Shown here: one piece after another, positions 22,986 to 35,300 of the stretch
How the letters are laid out: each line of letters begins with the position of its first letter
How positions within the stretch are numbered: position 1 is the stretch's first letter
Source: Coix lacryma-jobi var. lacryma-jobi
Taxonomy: Eukaryota > Streptophyta > Magnoliopsida > Poales > Poaceae
Assembly (NCBI GenBank): GCA_009763385.1
Contig: CM019831.1
Coordinates: 18,316,080 to 18,380,079, forward strand
Reading direction: 5' to 3'
DNA length: 64,000 nucleotides
The notes under the pieces: model-generated
The model's database searches: none
Seen by the model: only the letters and a program-made list of their open reading frames with translations
Told to the model about the DNA's origin: nothing
Position numbers and translations under genes: made by a program

Positions 22986-25805
22986 AAACCAGCCGAGAGG
23001 CCCGCACCAAAAAACGCTATCGCGCAAACTAGCAAACCGACAACAGCTAAATCTTTCGACCGATCAACTTCAACCGTCAAGCGAAATAATAAAAAATCTT
23101 ACATTCGCAAGTAACGATTAACACCGAAAGGTAGAACACATTGCGACACCTCATTACACCGGGTTCAAGATAAAGGTTGTACACTGCAATTCAGGGCCGC
23201 GAACTATTTTCGCGGCCAAGGAAAATGCTATAGCGCCTTTCGTCCGGCGAAGGCACAACATCTTCGGGCTCCAACTTAACGAATGTGGCACCCTCGAAGC
23301 CTGGTGGCGCGCGCGAAGCTTCACGCCTCATTCGCCTCGACTCAAGTTCGCGCGGGTCGAAGCTTTCATAAAAAGCTCGTAATCTTTCTTCCGTGCGTCT
23401 AAGTTTTTTAGCACGTTTTCTCATGTAAGCCGAAAGCGACGCCATCGGAAATCTAGAGCGATAGCTCCTCCACAAATCACCACCAACACAGATACCGCCA
23501 GATCTAATCATTAACGGGCAGATGTCGAGAACGTCCGGCGTTCCCGCATCCGCGCCCTGTTCAAGATACAAGATCCGAATTTAAGTTCCAGAGCATTACA
23601 CAAGGTCCAAACAAGTTGCCAACACATTAAAAGCGGGCCCTAAGAAGGTCACTCGTCTACCGCTGCGTCTTGGGGGGCGTTTGCGTCGCGGGCGGCAGCA
23701 GCAGCGGCCGAGCTTTCGGGTGCCCCGTCATTCGGCTCGGGCGGACTCGCCTCGTCCTCCGGCTCGTTTTCGCGCGCCCGCTTTGCGGAGATATACTCCG
23801 AAAACAACTGCCGGATGCGCGTTTTCTCCTCAGGAGTCTGCACAAAAAGCGATAGCCCAGGAAATTTACTACTCAAAACGCAAGGCACCGCATAAAAAAG
23901 CGATACCTCCAACAAAAGGAAGCAAATACCTTTCCGCGCCCCACGACGGACTGCATCAGGGACATGTCGTTCCCACCCGCAAGCCAAAATTCTTCAAAAA
24001 ATCTTTTGCCCAGAGCTTTCGCCGCCTCCGGAGTTCGCCAATAATAATCCACCTCTTTGACCGAAAGGTCAGCGATGTGGGAGCATCCGGCGTCGACCAG
24101 GCTGTGGCCGATCGCCTTGATACCGGTCACGGCAGCGTAGTCTCGGCCCAGAGCCATGTGGTTTTCAAGTGACTCCATTTCGGAACAAAGCCAGCGGACA
24201 AGACCGTTAGCAGTTTGCTCCGAAGGACCATCCGTTTCGACGCCAATGCTGCGAAGGCTTTCGCGGAGGCGAGTGACAGCTTCTTCAGCAGACGTCTTCA
24301 GGGCCTCGTCTTTCTCGGCCTGGGCATTTCGCAGCTGCGAAAGCTCCCGCTTGAGGTCTTCTGCTTCACGTCTCAGCTTTTCAACCTCCTTTTGGTTTGC
24401 TCTCCGCGAGGCGCGCTCGTCCTCGGCTTTCTTCGCCTGAACCTCCAGGTCGGTTGTAAGCTTCTTTGCCAAAATGTCGAGATCCTCCTTCTCACGCTCG
24501 ATCTTGCGAACATAAAGGTCGTTTTGATTATGTCGGCTGCGGGCGAGAATGGCAGCCTGCGAATAGCATTAAATCAAACGTCGAAAGTCAGTACACTCCA
24601 AAAGACCCATACCCCAGTTGCGAAAAGCAAACACCAATCACGCGACAAAAAGCAATCTGAGCAACTCACGCTAGCTAAGTGAAACGACGAGCGTCATCAA
24701 GCTTTACGCTGTCACCTTGAGCAGGTCCCTTTTGACCTCCGGCGCAGCGAAAGCCTTGTGTGAAAACTCCACAAGTTTGCTGGCATCATCGCTTACGCCG
24801 GGGAGGATTCCCCGCGCGGCGGAAGTCTATCCGACACGCAAGCTGAGCTTCGGAACCTGCAACCCAAGAACGTGCAATCCGATAAGACTCTTCTCTGGCT
24901 TCGTCAGTCTCGCCCGAGAGCTCAAGCCAGTGTAAAAACAAGGGTTCCGTAGTCCGACGGCACTACCATCGATAATCAATCGCCCGTAGCCAGAAGCTGA
25001 CCTTCCACCATCTCCTGTGATAGACGAATGTGTCTCGGCGAAAGGTGTAACTTACCTTTATCCGCAGTAGGAGCCGACACGCCCTTCGGATCCGGCCCTC
25101 CTCTCGCGTGGGGCAGCCCCTCCGGTGGAGACGCGAGTAGCAGTTTCGGCGGGTTTCCGAGCCGCGGGCTCAGCGCGAGGCGCTTTCGGTCTCTTCATCG
25201 GTCAGATCGCTATCCGCGAGGGCCTTTCGCGAACCAGGTTAGCAAAGGTCGGAAGGTCAGCCACCGACACCTCGTCGTCGAAAGCCGATGTCGAAAGGCG
25301 CGCCTGCGGTTTCGGCGGCGCCATCTCAGCAGCGAAACTGGCGCTCTGCAAACAAAACAGCAAAACAAAGACAAGTCAGTCAAGTCAAGTCAAAAAAAAA
25401 ACCGTCTTTACCATAGAAATAATAGTAAAGAATTCCATAAAAGGAAAAACGAAAACAACGGCCAAAGCAAACAAAATTAGAAAAAGGCAGAAACTAACCA
25501 CCCTCGAATGATCGAAAGGATCAACGTCGGGGCCGACTCAATGCCCCCCCTCGGCTTGCAAGCAAAGGTTTGGCAATCAACCGCCCAATGCGAATGTCCC
25601 CGGCTTCAGCGACCTTTCGCCGGGAGATCACACCACTCCGACCGCCGCGGCGAACCATCCCTTTTCCCTACCTATCAAGCTTTCGGCCTCATCTTTGCTT
25701 TCGTCAACTAACGGTCTTTCGGCCACTACTAGAGAACAGGCCTTTGGACGATTTGCAAAATCAGCATTAGCCACGGAAAAAAATTTGCGTCCGGGACTAG
25801 AAAGT

Positions 25806-26205
25806 CCTTTAGCCCCGGTTGGTAACACCAACCGGGGCTAAAGCTCCCCAGCCCAACGGCTCAATTGTCAAGGGGCCTTTAGTCCCGGTTGGTGTTACCA
25901 ACCGGGGCTAAAGACCGCCTTTAGCCCCGGGCCGTAACACCAACCGGGACTAAAGGTTTTGCCCCGGTTGGTGTATGCAGCCGGGGCTAAATGTTGGCAT
26001 CTTAGCCCCGGGCCGTAACACCAATCGGGACTATAGGTTTTTGCCCCGGTTGGTGTATGCAGCCGGGGCTAAATGTTGGCATCTTTAGCCCCGGTTGGTA
26101 ACACCAACCGGGACTAAAAGGTTTTGTTCCGGTTGGTGTACCCAGCCGGGCTAAATGCCAACATTTAGCCCCGGCTGGGAATAAGGACCGGGGCTAAATG
26201 TCCCT
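25806..26205. repeat. Left subterminal inverted-repeat array of the CACTA element
   Basis: Repeated modules TTTAGCCCCGGTTGG and CCAACCGGGGCTAAA in both orientations, often as back-to-back hairpins around GTAACACC. In En/Spm such repeats bind the element's own TnpA-type protein; that role is inferred here. Confidence 0.9.
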
Positions 26206-26208
26206 CCC

Positions 26209-26215
26209 TATATTT
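26209..26215 (+). promoter_or_regulatory. TATA box of the TnpD transcription unit
   Basis: TATATTT within CCTCCCTATATTTG directly follows the left subterminal array, then a CT-rich leader begins. The same arrangement (array then TATA box) recurs before the second gene. Confidence 0.55.
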
Positions 26216-26459
26216 GAAATGTTCTTCTACCTCCAGCCGTGCCCGAGCTCCTGTCTTCATTTTTCTTCATTCAGTCACTGCTTGCTCTTGCTTGCTTGTT
26301 TGCTCTCTTCTCCTCCGGTGATTTTTGTTTGTTAACACATCTCCGGCGATTGATTTATTTCATCACATCTACACCGCCATCGACTCGTTGAAAGGTTACT
26401 AGCTTAAGTTATTCATTTTTGTAGCTATTTTGAGTTCATTGACTTGATAGTTCAAATTA

Positions 26460-26965
26460 TTAATCTAAAAACAAAATATGACCGTTTAATTAGTTTAATT
26501 TTAGTCTTTTAGAGAAATGTGACCGGTTTAGAAAAACAAAATATATAATACTTTAGTTTAGAAAATGTGACCGGTTTAATTAGTTTTTTTTGAAATAGAG
26601 ATCATTTAAATCATTTGTTTACACAAAAATTAGAAATATATAATACTTTAGTTTAGAAAATGTGACAGTTTAATTAGTTTTTTTTTGAGAAATAGAGATC
26701 ATTTAAATCATTTGTTTACAGAAATTAGAAATATATAATAATTTAGTTTACAAAATGTGACCGTTTTAATTAGTATATTTTATTATTTGGAGAAATAGAG
26801 ATCAGTTAAATTAGTTGTTTACAGAAATTAGAAATATATAATACTTTAGTTTACAAAATGTGACCGCTTTAATTAGTATATTTTATTATTTTGGAGAAAT
26901 AGAGATCAGTTAAATTAGTTGTTTACAGAAATTAGAAATATATAATACTTTAGTTTACAAAATGC
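26460..26965. repeat. AT-rich tandem repeat of about 100 bp in the CACTA leader
   Basis: ATATATAATACTTTAGTTTA followed by AAAATGTGACCG and GAAATAGAGATCA recurs about every 93-107 bp, for four to five copies, ending at the exon that starts near 26965. It looks like an expanded intron. Confidence 0.85.
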
Positions 26966-26971
26966 AGAAGG

Positions 26972-27271
26972 ATGCCTGCTTGGTATGTTGTTTTCGAGGG
27001 CACCAAGCCAGGTATTTACACCAGCTGGGCCGAGTGCAGTCAGTATGTCCTCAAAGTTAAGGGAGCTGTGCATAAAAAGTACAAGTCTTTTGAGGAAGCT
27101 TCTGCAGCTCTAGATGCTTTTAACTCAAGAATCAACTCAATTCCTACTGCACCTACCCCTACCTTACCTTCCTATCCGGTTGGAGTGGCAGACAGTACAT
27201 CTTGTTGGACTGTGATGTGGGAAAAATGTGCAGGTGTTGTTAGTTGCTTTGGTTGTGGCCAAGTGGATTAG
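26972..27271 (+). CDS. RNase H1 N-terminal (Cauli_VI-like) domain ORF inside the CACTA element
   Basis: This 99-codon ORF starts MPAWYVVFEGTKPGIYTSW and continues with AECSQYVLKVKGAVHKKYKSF, then ASAALDAF. The pattern WYVVFxGxxPGIYxxW...V.G...KKYxSFEEA is that of the small nucleic-acid-binding domain at the N-terminus of eukaryotic RNase H1 and of the caulimovirus inclusion-body protein (Pfam Cauli_VI). No catalytic RNase H domain follows. It lies just after the repeat-rich leader and about 170 bp before the TnpD start, in the same orientation, so it could be a leading exon of the same transcript or a separate small gene. A CAG acceptor-like site precedes it. Confidence 0.7.
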   Translation: MPAWYVVFEGTKPGIYTSWAECSQYVLKVKGAVHKKYKSFEEASAALDAFNSRINSIPTAPTPTLPSYPVGVADSTSCWTVMWEKCAGVVSCFGCGQVD

Positions 27272-27442
27272 GTTGCACTGTTATCTTGATGTAATAATTA
27301 ATTAATTAGACAAGTTCAACTGCTACTACTTTTATGCCACCAGTGATTCTTACTAAATTTCATGTCAGACATTTTATAATTTCATTTGTTTATAAGAATG
27401 AGAGATCGATATAATTATGTGATATGTCATATAATGCAGACG

Positions 27443-29682
27443 ATGACACGTCACTGGATGTACAATGTCGATCGTCGCTCAAAAGAGTTCATTGATGGCG
27501 TGCATTATTTTTTAAGAGTGGCCGAGGCAAACAAGCGGAATGGTTTTATGTGCTGCCCATGTGCCCTTTGTAATAATTCGAAGGAATATTCTAGCTCAAG
27601 GAGTCTTCACTCACACTTGTTCAAGTCGGGTTTCATGCCAAACTATAGTTGTTGGACGAAGCATGGAGAAACTGGGGTTATGATGGAAGAAGGTGAAGAA
27701 GAACAATTGGACCCTGACGATGACATTATTGCTCAATACGGTGACTTTGGTGATACTGCAATGGGGGAAGGTGAAGAAGAGGCAAGTGCAGAAGACACAC
27801 TCGCTGAAGATGATGCTCTTGGTGATGTCATTCGTGATGCACAAGGAGATTGCGAAAGTGAAAAGGAGAAGGCTAAGTTTGACTGTATGCTAGAGGATCA
27901 CAGGAAATTACTATACCCGTCTGCTGCGGATGGACAAAAAAAGTTGGGTACAACACTTGAGTTGCTACAATGGAAGGCACAAAATGGTGTATCTGACAAG
28001 GCATTTGGACAATTATTGAAGATTATAAAACAAAAGATGCTTCCAAAGCCTAACGAATTACCCGGCACTACGTACGAAGCAAAACAAGTGGTCTGTCCTT
28101 TGGGTTTAGAAATCCAGAAGATACATGCATGTCCTAATGACTGCATCCTGTACCGTGGCAAGGAATACGAGAATTTGGATGAATGCCCTGTATGTAACGC
28201 GTCACGATATAAGATCAGGCGAGATGACCCTGGCGATGTTGAGGGTGAAGAACGTCCCCGGAAGAAAATCCCTGCCAAGGTTATGTGATACGCTCCTATA
28301 ATACCACGCCTGAAACGTCTGTTCAGAAACAAGGACCATTCAAAGTTGGTGCGATGGCACAAAGAAGACCGTAAGGTAGACAACATGTTGAGACACCCTG
28401 CAGATGGGTCCCAGTGGAGAGCAATAGACAGAGAATTCCCAGAATTTGCAAAAGATGCTAGAAACTTAAGGTTTGGTTTAAGTACGGACGGGATGAATCC
28501 TTTTGGGGAACAGAGCAGTAGTCATAGCACGTGGCCTGTTACTCTATGTATGTACAACCTTCCTCCGTGGTTATGCTTGAAGCGAAAGTTCATTATGATG
28601 CCAGTGCTCATCCAAGGCCCGAGGCAGCCTGGCAACGATATCGATGTCTACCTGAGGCCATTAGTTGAGGAACTCCTACTTTTATGGAGTAAATCAGGTG
28701 TACGTGTGTGGGATGATTACAAACAGGAACACTTGACCTGCGAGCATTGTTGTTCGTAACAATCAATGATTGGCCTGCTCTAAGTAATCTTTCAGGACAG
28801 TCAAACAAGGGATATAATGCATGCACACATTGTTTTGATGACATGGATAGTGTATATTTGAAAAAATGTAGAAAGGTAGTGTATCTTGGGCATCGTCGAT
28901 TTCTTTCGATGAATCACCAGGTTAGAAAGAAAGGCAAGCATTTTAAAGGTGAGACAGACCACCGGAGCAAGCCTCGCAACAGAACTGGGGAAGATGTACT
29001 TGAGATGATCAAGGATGTGAAAGTAGTCTTTGGAAAGGGGACGGGCAGTGAACCTGTTCCGAAAGACGCTACGGGACACGCACCCAAGTGGAAGAAGAAG
29101 TCAATATTTTGGGAGCTACCCTATTGGCATGTACTAGAGGTCCGCCACGCGATCGACGTGATGCACCTGACAAAGAATCTTTGTGTCAACCTTCTAGGAT
29201 TCATGGGTGTGTATGGGAAGTCTAAGGATACACTTGAAGCACGACAAGAGTTGCAGCGCATGAAAGAACGAGACAACCTACATCCAGAGAAGACAGATGA
29301 TGGACGCCATTACTTAAGACCTGCTAGCTACACTCTTAGCAATGAAGAGAAGGAAATCATGTTTGAATGCCTAAACAGCATCAAGGTCCCATCTGGATTC
29401 TCCTCCAATATAAAGGGAATAATAAATATGCAAGAGAAGAAATTCCTAAACTTAAAGTCGCATGACTGCCACGTGCTTATGACGCAATTGCTTCCGGTTG
29501 CTTTAAGAGGAATTCTACCTCCACATGTACGTCTTGCCACTGTGAAGCTCTGTGCATTCCTCAATGCAATTTCTCAGAAGGCAATTAATCCACTAGAACT
29601 GGCTACTCTACAGAATGATGTGGTTCAATGTCTTGTGAGCTTTGAGTTGGTGTTTCCTCCATCCTTCTTTAATATCATGACA
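27443..29682 (+). pseudogene. TnpD-type CACTA transposase (transposase-associated domain + Transposase_21), truncated
   Basis: The chosen start is ATG 27443 (MTRHWMYNVDRRSKEFIDGV), which opens the transposase-associated domain with a Cys/His cluster (CCPCALCNN, HSHLFKSGF, WTKHGE). An acidic linker follows, then the Transposase_21 core (ACPNDCILY, CPVCNASRY, IPRLKRLF, FGLSTDGMNPFG, NLPPWLC). Three lesions are visible: an in-frame TGA at 28286-28288, a one-base shift near 28730-28750, and loss of the C-terminal part after SFFNIMTH at about 29682. The related copy at 60542-63769 continues past that point for another approximately 300 codons. The product would cut and transfer the element at its CACTA ends; this copy cannot encode a full enzyme. 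Confidence 0.9.
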
Positions 29683-29697
29683 CACCGGAAAAAGTAG

Positions 29698-30107
29698 CAA
29701 ACCATCTCCGAAAAAACATAAACTTATTGGTTGCCTCACCCGTGCCAACTTATTTGGACAATAAAAGATAAACAACCCAAAATTTAACGTTCATATAATA
29801 CAAAAAATATTTTCCTATCGAGCACCAGTTGTTTCAGATATTTAAATTTAACATTTTATTTTTGCATTAACAAAATATAAATTTTTCTTTACATTTATAT
29901 TTGTTATTATAAGAAAAGAAAAGAATTTATGTTACAAAATTTTCTACTATACAATAAGGTAAAAGGAAACACAAATGTTATTTTTAAGTAATTTTATGCC
30001 AAATATTGAATTTACTATGCAAATAACAAGTATTACAACATATTAATATACCCAAAACCTAATTCAAAACCCAAAACACAGAAAACCCAAAAATAAAGGC
30101 GGGAGAA
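29698..30107. other. AT-rich region between the two CACTA genes
   Basis: No gene. The phrases TATTTGGACAATAA and TTTTTGCATTAACAAAATA also occur in the matching position of the second CACTA copy (minus strand, about 59900-60070), so this is inherited intergenic sequence, not a new insertion. Confidence 0.6.
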
Positions 30108-30360
30108 GACCCTTTAGTCCCGGGCCGTAGCACCACCCGAGACTAAAGGTACCTTTAGTCCCGGGCCGTAACACCACCCGGGACTAAAAGTCCCCCCTTT
30201 AGTCCCGGGTGGGCTTACGCCCCGGGACTAAAGGTGTTAGTCCCGGGCCGTAACACCACCCGGGACTAAAGTCCCCCCCTTTAGTCCCGGGTGGGCTTAC
30301 GCCCCGGGACTAAAGGTGTTTTAGTCTCGGGCGGTGCCACGGCCCGGGACTAAAGCCTCC
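30108..30360. repeat. Internal subterminal-type repeat array before the second CACTA gene
   Basis: CCTTTAGTCCCGGGCCGTAA, CACCACCCGGGACTAAAG and CGCCCCGGGACTAAAGG alternate in opposite orientations. These are the same kind of motif as the terminal arrays, but over 4 kb from the left end and over 6.5 kb from the right end. A TATA box follows directly. Confidence 0.9.
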
Positions 30361-30365
30361 CCGCC

Positions 30366-30373
30366 TATATAGG
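30366..30373 (+). promoter_or_regulatory. TATA box of the second CACTA gene
   Basis: TATATAGG in CCGCCTATATAGGGC, at the edge of the internal array and ahead of a C/CT-rich leader. The other CACTA copy has TATATA in the same place on its strand (59622-59628). Confidence 0.65.
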
Positions 30374-30378
30374 GCACA

Positions 30379-31080
30379 ATGCCCTCCTTCCTCAGATCGA
30401 CGTCAGACGCCCGAGCCGCCGCCTCCCACGCCGCCGCCTCCTCCCTCCGTCGTCCTCCTCGAGCTCTCTCGCCGACGTCCGCCTCCCCGTCGTCCTCTCC
30501 CGCGCCGCCCTCCTCCCTCCGTCGATCTTCGGCCCTCGCCGCGTCTCCTCTCGCGCGGGCGCGCCGCCGCGCGCCTCGTCCTCGCCGTTCGCCGCGCGCC
30601 GCTGCCGTCCTCGCCGTGGTGCTCGCCGGCGCCGTCGTCCTCGTCGTGGTGCTCGCCGTTCGCCGCGCGCCGTCGTCCTCGCCGTGGTGGTGCTCGCCGG
30701 TGTGTGCGTGTGTTGTGTGTGCGTGTGCTCGCCGGCCGGTCTGCTCGCCGTGTGTGTGCAGTGTATAGAAAAAGAAAAAGAAAAAGAAAAAGAAAAAGAA
30801 TGAATCATGTGTTCCTTTGGACATTTATATATGTTCATAGAAAAATGAATATATATTTATAGAAAATATGTATAGAAAATGTTTTTACCCTAACAAAATA
30901 GTATGTTTACACATGTAGTCCGTCGCCGCCATCCTCACCGCGTCGTCATCCTCGCCGCGACGTCATCCTCACCGCGACGTCATCCTCGCCGCTGTCGGTC
31001 GTACGTCGTCCTCACCGCGACGTCATCCTCGCCGCCGTCCGTCGTCGTCCTCTCGTCAACGGTGTGTCCTATGTGATAGA
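30379..31080. other. GC-rich leader of the second CACTA gene
   Basis: About 370 bp of CGCCGTC/TCCTCGCCG-rich sequence is followed by (GAAAAA)n-like repeats at 30765-30800 and another CATCCTCGCCGCGACGT repeat at 30930-31050. Frames are open on both strands through composition. It probably represents an untranslated leader and first intron. Confidence 0.55.
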
Positions 31081-31320
31081 TGGAGGAGGAATAATGACTT
31101 AGATATATTTTGGTTCACTTAGATATATTTACATATATATGTTGATGGAAAAATCACTTAGATATATATTTTTTTTGTTCACTTAGATATGATATGTAAA
31201 CATTTACTTAAATCGGTCATGTATATGTTTATGGAATAATCACTTACATATGTTTATGTCCATAGTATTATTTTTATGAATATGGTCTTTATGAATATAC
31301 GTTATTTTTAATGTTGTCAA

Positions 31321-32281
31321 AACCTAGACCCGAAACCCTAAACCCCAAACCCGAAACCCCAAACACTAAACCCGACCCCCAAACCCTGAACCCCAAAACC
31401 CCTAACCCTAAACCCTAAACCCCAAACCCGAAACCCCAAACACTAAACCCCGACCCCAAACCCTGAACCCCAAACCCCTAACCCTAAACCCCAAACCCGA
31501 AACCACAAACACTAAACCCGAAACCCTAAACCCCTAAACCCCAAACCCCAAACACTAAACCCCAAACCCCTAAACCTAAACCCAAACCCGAAACCCCAAA
31601 CACTAAGCCCGAAACCCTAAACCCCAAACCCTAAACCCCAAACACTAAACCCCGACCCTAAACCCTGAACCCCAAAACCCCTAACCCTAAACCCCAAACC
31701 CGAAACCACAAACACTAAACCCGAAACCCTAAACCCCAAACCCCAAACACTAAACCCCAAACCCCTAAACCTGAACCCCAAACCCGAAACCCCAAACACT
31801 AAGCCCGAAACCCTAAACACCAAACCCGAAACCCCAAACACTAAGCCCGAAACCCTAAACCCCAAACCCGAAACCCCAAACACTAAACCCCAAACCCCTA
31901 AACCCTGAACCCCAAACCCCTAACCCTAAACCCCAAACCCGAAACCACAAACACTAAACCCGAAACCCTAAACCCCAAACCCCAAACACTAAACCCCTAA
32001 CCCCTAAACCTAAACCCCAAACCCTAAACCCTAAACCCTAAACCCCAAACCCTAAACCCCTAACACTAAACCCTAAACCCTAAACCCCAAACCCTAAACC
32101 CGAAACCCCTAACCCTAAACCCTAAACCCTAAACCCCAAACCCTAAACACTAAACCTCAAACCCAAAACCCCTAACACTAAACCCTAAACACCAACCCCT
32201 AACCCTAATCCCCAAACCCAAAACACTAAACCCTAAACCCCAAACCGTAAACCCTAAACCCGAAACCCAAAACCCGAAACT
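31321..32281. repeat. Degenerate telomere-like repeat array inside the CACTA element
   Basis: Nearly a kilobase of AAACCCT-family heptamers (AAACCCT, AAACCCC, AAACCCG, AAACACT), the plant telomere repeat TTTAGGG read on the other strand, with a higher-order pattern such as CCCGAAACCCCAAACACTAA. It lies between the leader and the first coding exon of the second gene, so it is interstitial and transposon-borne. Confidence 0.95.
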
Positions 32282-32338
32282 CTATGCACGTTAGTTGCAA
32301 AAATATGGTGTTTATTATCCTCCATGTCATTCGCAGAA

Positions 32339-35300
32339 ATGGCCGACCCAGTTGACAACATGGAGGAGGAAATGTACGAATTAATCAACAGCGGCGCTAA
32401 TCAAAATTTAGCAGGTGATGATAACAATAATCAAGAAGTAGATGACGGCAGTCAATACTTTGCCGATTATGAAGAAATAATGCAAGAAAATACTGGCGAG
32501 GTATATACCTACAATAATCTCTATGTGCACATGAAATTCTAAATTATTTATAAATGTATTTATAATCTACTGTTCCTACATATGTAGCCCTCCGGATCGA
32601 CAACGACTACCGGGAAGAGTAGGACCGTACGAGGTCCGAAGAAGCCGTTGGAGGGCCGGTACATTATCTCAGAATTCAACGAGGAAACAGGCCAAGTACT
32701 TGGAGAACATGCACAGAGATTTGTTGCCCACTGTGGGTGCCTTGTAAGGGATAAGATCCCGATAAGTGCTCGTGAATGGAAGAAAAAGGCAAGTGCTCCT
32801 GATATAAGTTTTGTCTCTGATCTTGATAAGGAACTGGTTTGGCAAGAGGTCCTTGCACATTTCACACTTGAAACAGAAGATATAAATTTGAAGGCCAGAG
32901 TTCGGGACTGGGCTATGAAGAAAATGGCAACACTATTCCAGGGCTGGAAGAAGAACTTATACAACAAATTTATCAAGAAGGACCAAACTCCGGATTTCAA
33001 CACTAAGGCCTACGTCAAGTTGAGGCCATTTTGGGATGAGTTTGTAGAATTCAAGAAATCAGAAGAGAGTGAGGCACGGATCAGAAGGAACCAGCAGAAT
33101 GCCCGACAAAAACAATACCACCATCACTTGGGATCAGGTGGCCTCTAAGAGTGCCTTCCCTAAATGGGAATGAAGGGAACGAGAGTTTGCAAGCCACGGG
33201 CATTGAAACCCAGAATCGATAAACTGTCCTGATCGAGCGCCCAAGTATTTGTTTTTTGGTCATGGAGGAAGCCTGGACAACAAACAGGAAGGGTACACTA
33301 GGCGAAAAACTCCAAAGAGCAGCAGAAAATTTGTTTATGCTAGAGAAATGGCTGCCAGTGGCAGGTGGCAGCCGAACAGAGACAAGGACGAGCTGACATA
33401 CGCCCTGGAGAATCTTGAACATGGTGGGAGAACCAGAGGCTATGGGGAGTTGTCATGGGTACATGCCTTCCCTCAGGACAAAGAGACCTATAGAAGCGCG
33501 CGAGAAAGAAGGAGAGGAGGCACAGCGCATGCGCCGGTTAGAAGAAATGTTTATTCAGTCACAGGCCGCGGGCTCTTGAAGCAGTGAGCGAGAAAAGCCC
33601 TTGAAGGCAGATGAAAACGAGGAAATAAAAAGGCAAGTGCAGTTAGCAATGCAAAGGCAATCTGCATCAGAGCCGGGAGTCAACATCAGCCCCCTGAGCA
33701 AATGAAAAGCAGTTGCGCTTCCACAGAGGTCCCAGACGCAGCACCTGCGCTTTCCTGTGGACGACATCACCGAGCCTCTCACGACATGTGAACTGCACAT
33801 TCCACAGGGGAATACCACAGTCATGGTGGCTATAGGTGTTGTATCTCCTATCGATCCTACGAAGACACCAAGAAGTCATGAGCAATAATACCTCCTGATA
33901 TGCTAGCGTCTCTCGGTGGACAGGGTGGTAAAAGGTTACGAGAATGACGAACTTGACATTAAAGGAGGTGATGGAGAATAACATTAGGAGAAGCGGAGAA
34001 GAATTCATATGTTGGCGCCAAGCGCTATATCATAATTCATGGCGTATCACCTCCTCCTCCTCAACAAACCTATCCTAGGTGTGTATGAAATTAGTGAATG
34101 AAACTTAATAGTATTGGTGAGCTAATAGTAATAAATGGATCTCATACCATGTTGTTTTCGCAGCAGGACATCCCCCAACCTAAGTCCAATTCTACATTCA
34201 CCCACATGATCACAGTGTGCGGACGATGATGATCAAGATCAAATACGACGGATCCATCACCGCCACCGGCCCCATCTCCTCCACGACGGGATCCAACACC
34301 GCCACCGGCCCCATCTCCCCCACGGCGTGATCCAACGCCGCCACCGGCCCCATCTCCTCCACACGAGATCCAACACCCGCCCACCGACCCAACCATCTCC
34401 TCCAAAGCGGGCTCCGACACCGCCGCCACCTGCCCCATCTCCACGGCGGGTTCCAACACCTCCACCGCCAACAAAGAAGAGGCCTGTCACACAAACAAGG
34501 CTTCAGCCCCACCACCTCCGAAAGAGAGAAAGCACCTGTGAGAAAACCAGCTCCCAAGATGACAAAACTTGCATATGACATGACCGAGGAGGAGACTGAC
34601 GCTGCAGTGCAAAAAGACTGTAACAAGTTCTTCGAAGCTGCCATTGCTAGTGGTCGAGCAAAGCGAAACCCGGAGAAGCCGTACCTTTTTGTTCGTCCTG
34701 AAAAACTAAGGCAAACTGTGGACGCTCACCAAAAAAAGGTACGTGCTGCCCGTAAGGCTTCGCCAAATCAGACTATGATCGCACACTTAGCAAATCACTT
34801 GAGGAGGCCAAGAAGGCAAAGAAGAGAGCAGGAAAGGGTGTCCCACAGCTCGGTGGAACAGAGAAGCAATCAGTTCCAGATCTAGTTGTTGATAATGAAT
34901 ACGGTACAAACATGGAAATCATACAACGAGCATATGGAGATGTTGATCCTGCGCAACTGCGCGCATTTTTCGAGAGGGAAACTGGTTTGAATGTGGAAAA
35001 CATACTCGGAGAAGCAGGCATCAAAATTGCTCCAGAAGTTGATAAATGGCAGAGGGCATATGTATATGGCCAAAGTCTATACAACCCACGGCCCTGAGGG
35101 ATCTTGTACACAGATGCACTTGCTAAATCAGTGGTACCTTACGGCGTGTGGCAGAAAAGCTGATTGACTACATTTGCGTCAGAATTAGAGACCATGATTA
35201 CTTCCGTGGTGATGGACATCATATATGTTCATTTAATGAGTTACATCAGCTCTGCCACATGGACGCTCTCGACAAATCTCTCGTCAGCTGCTGTTTGCCT

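Noticed and set aside
26972..27271. Caulimovirus (pararetrovirus) insertion, because of the Cauli_VI-like domain
   Set aside because: The domain also occurs in cellular RNase H1, and no other pararetroviral gene is nearby; the ORF lies well inside the CACTA boundaries.
29690..30375. Separate small CACTA element nested between the two genes
   Set aside because: The second copy has the same array at the same place, and no CACTA ends or 3-bp duplication were found around it.
31321..32281. Chromosome end or true telomere
   Set aside because: The array is interstitial, degenerate and flanked on both sides by the same CACTA element.
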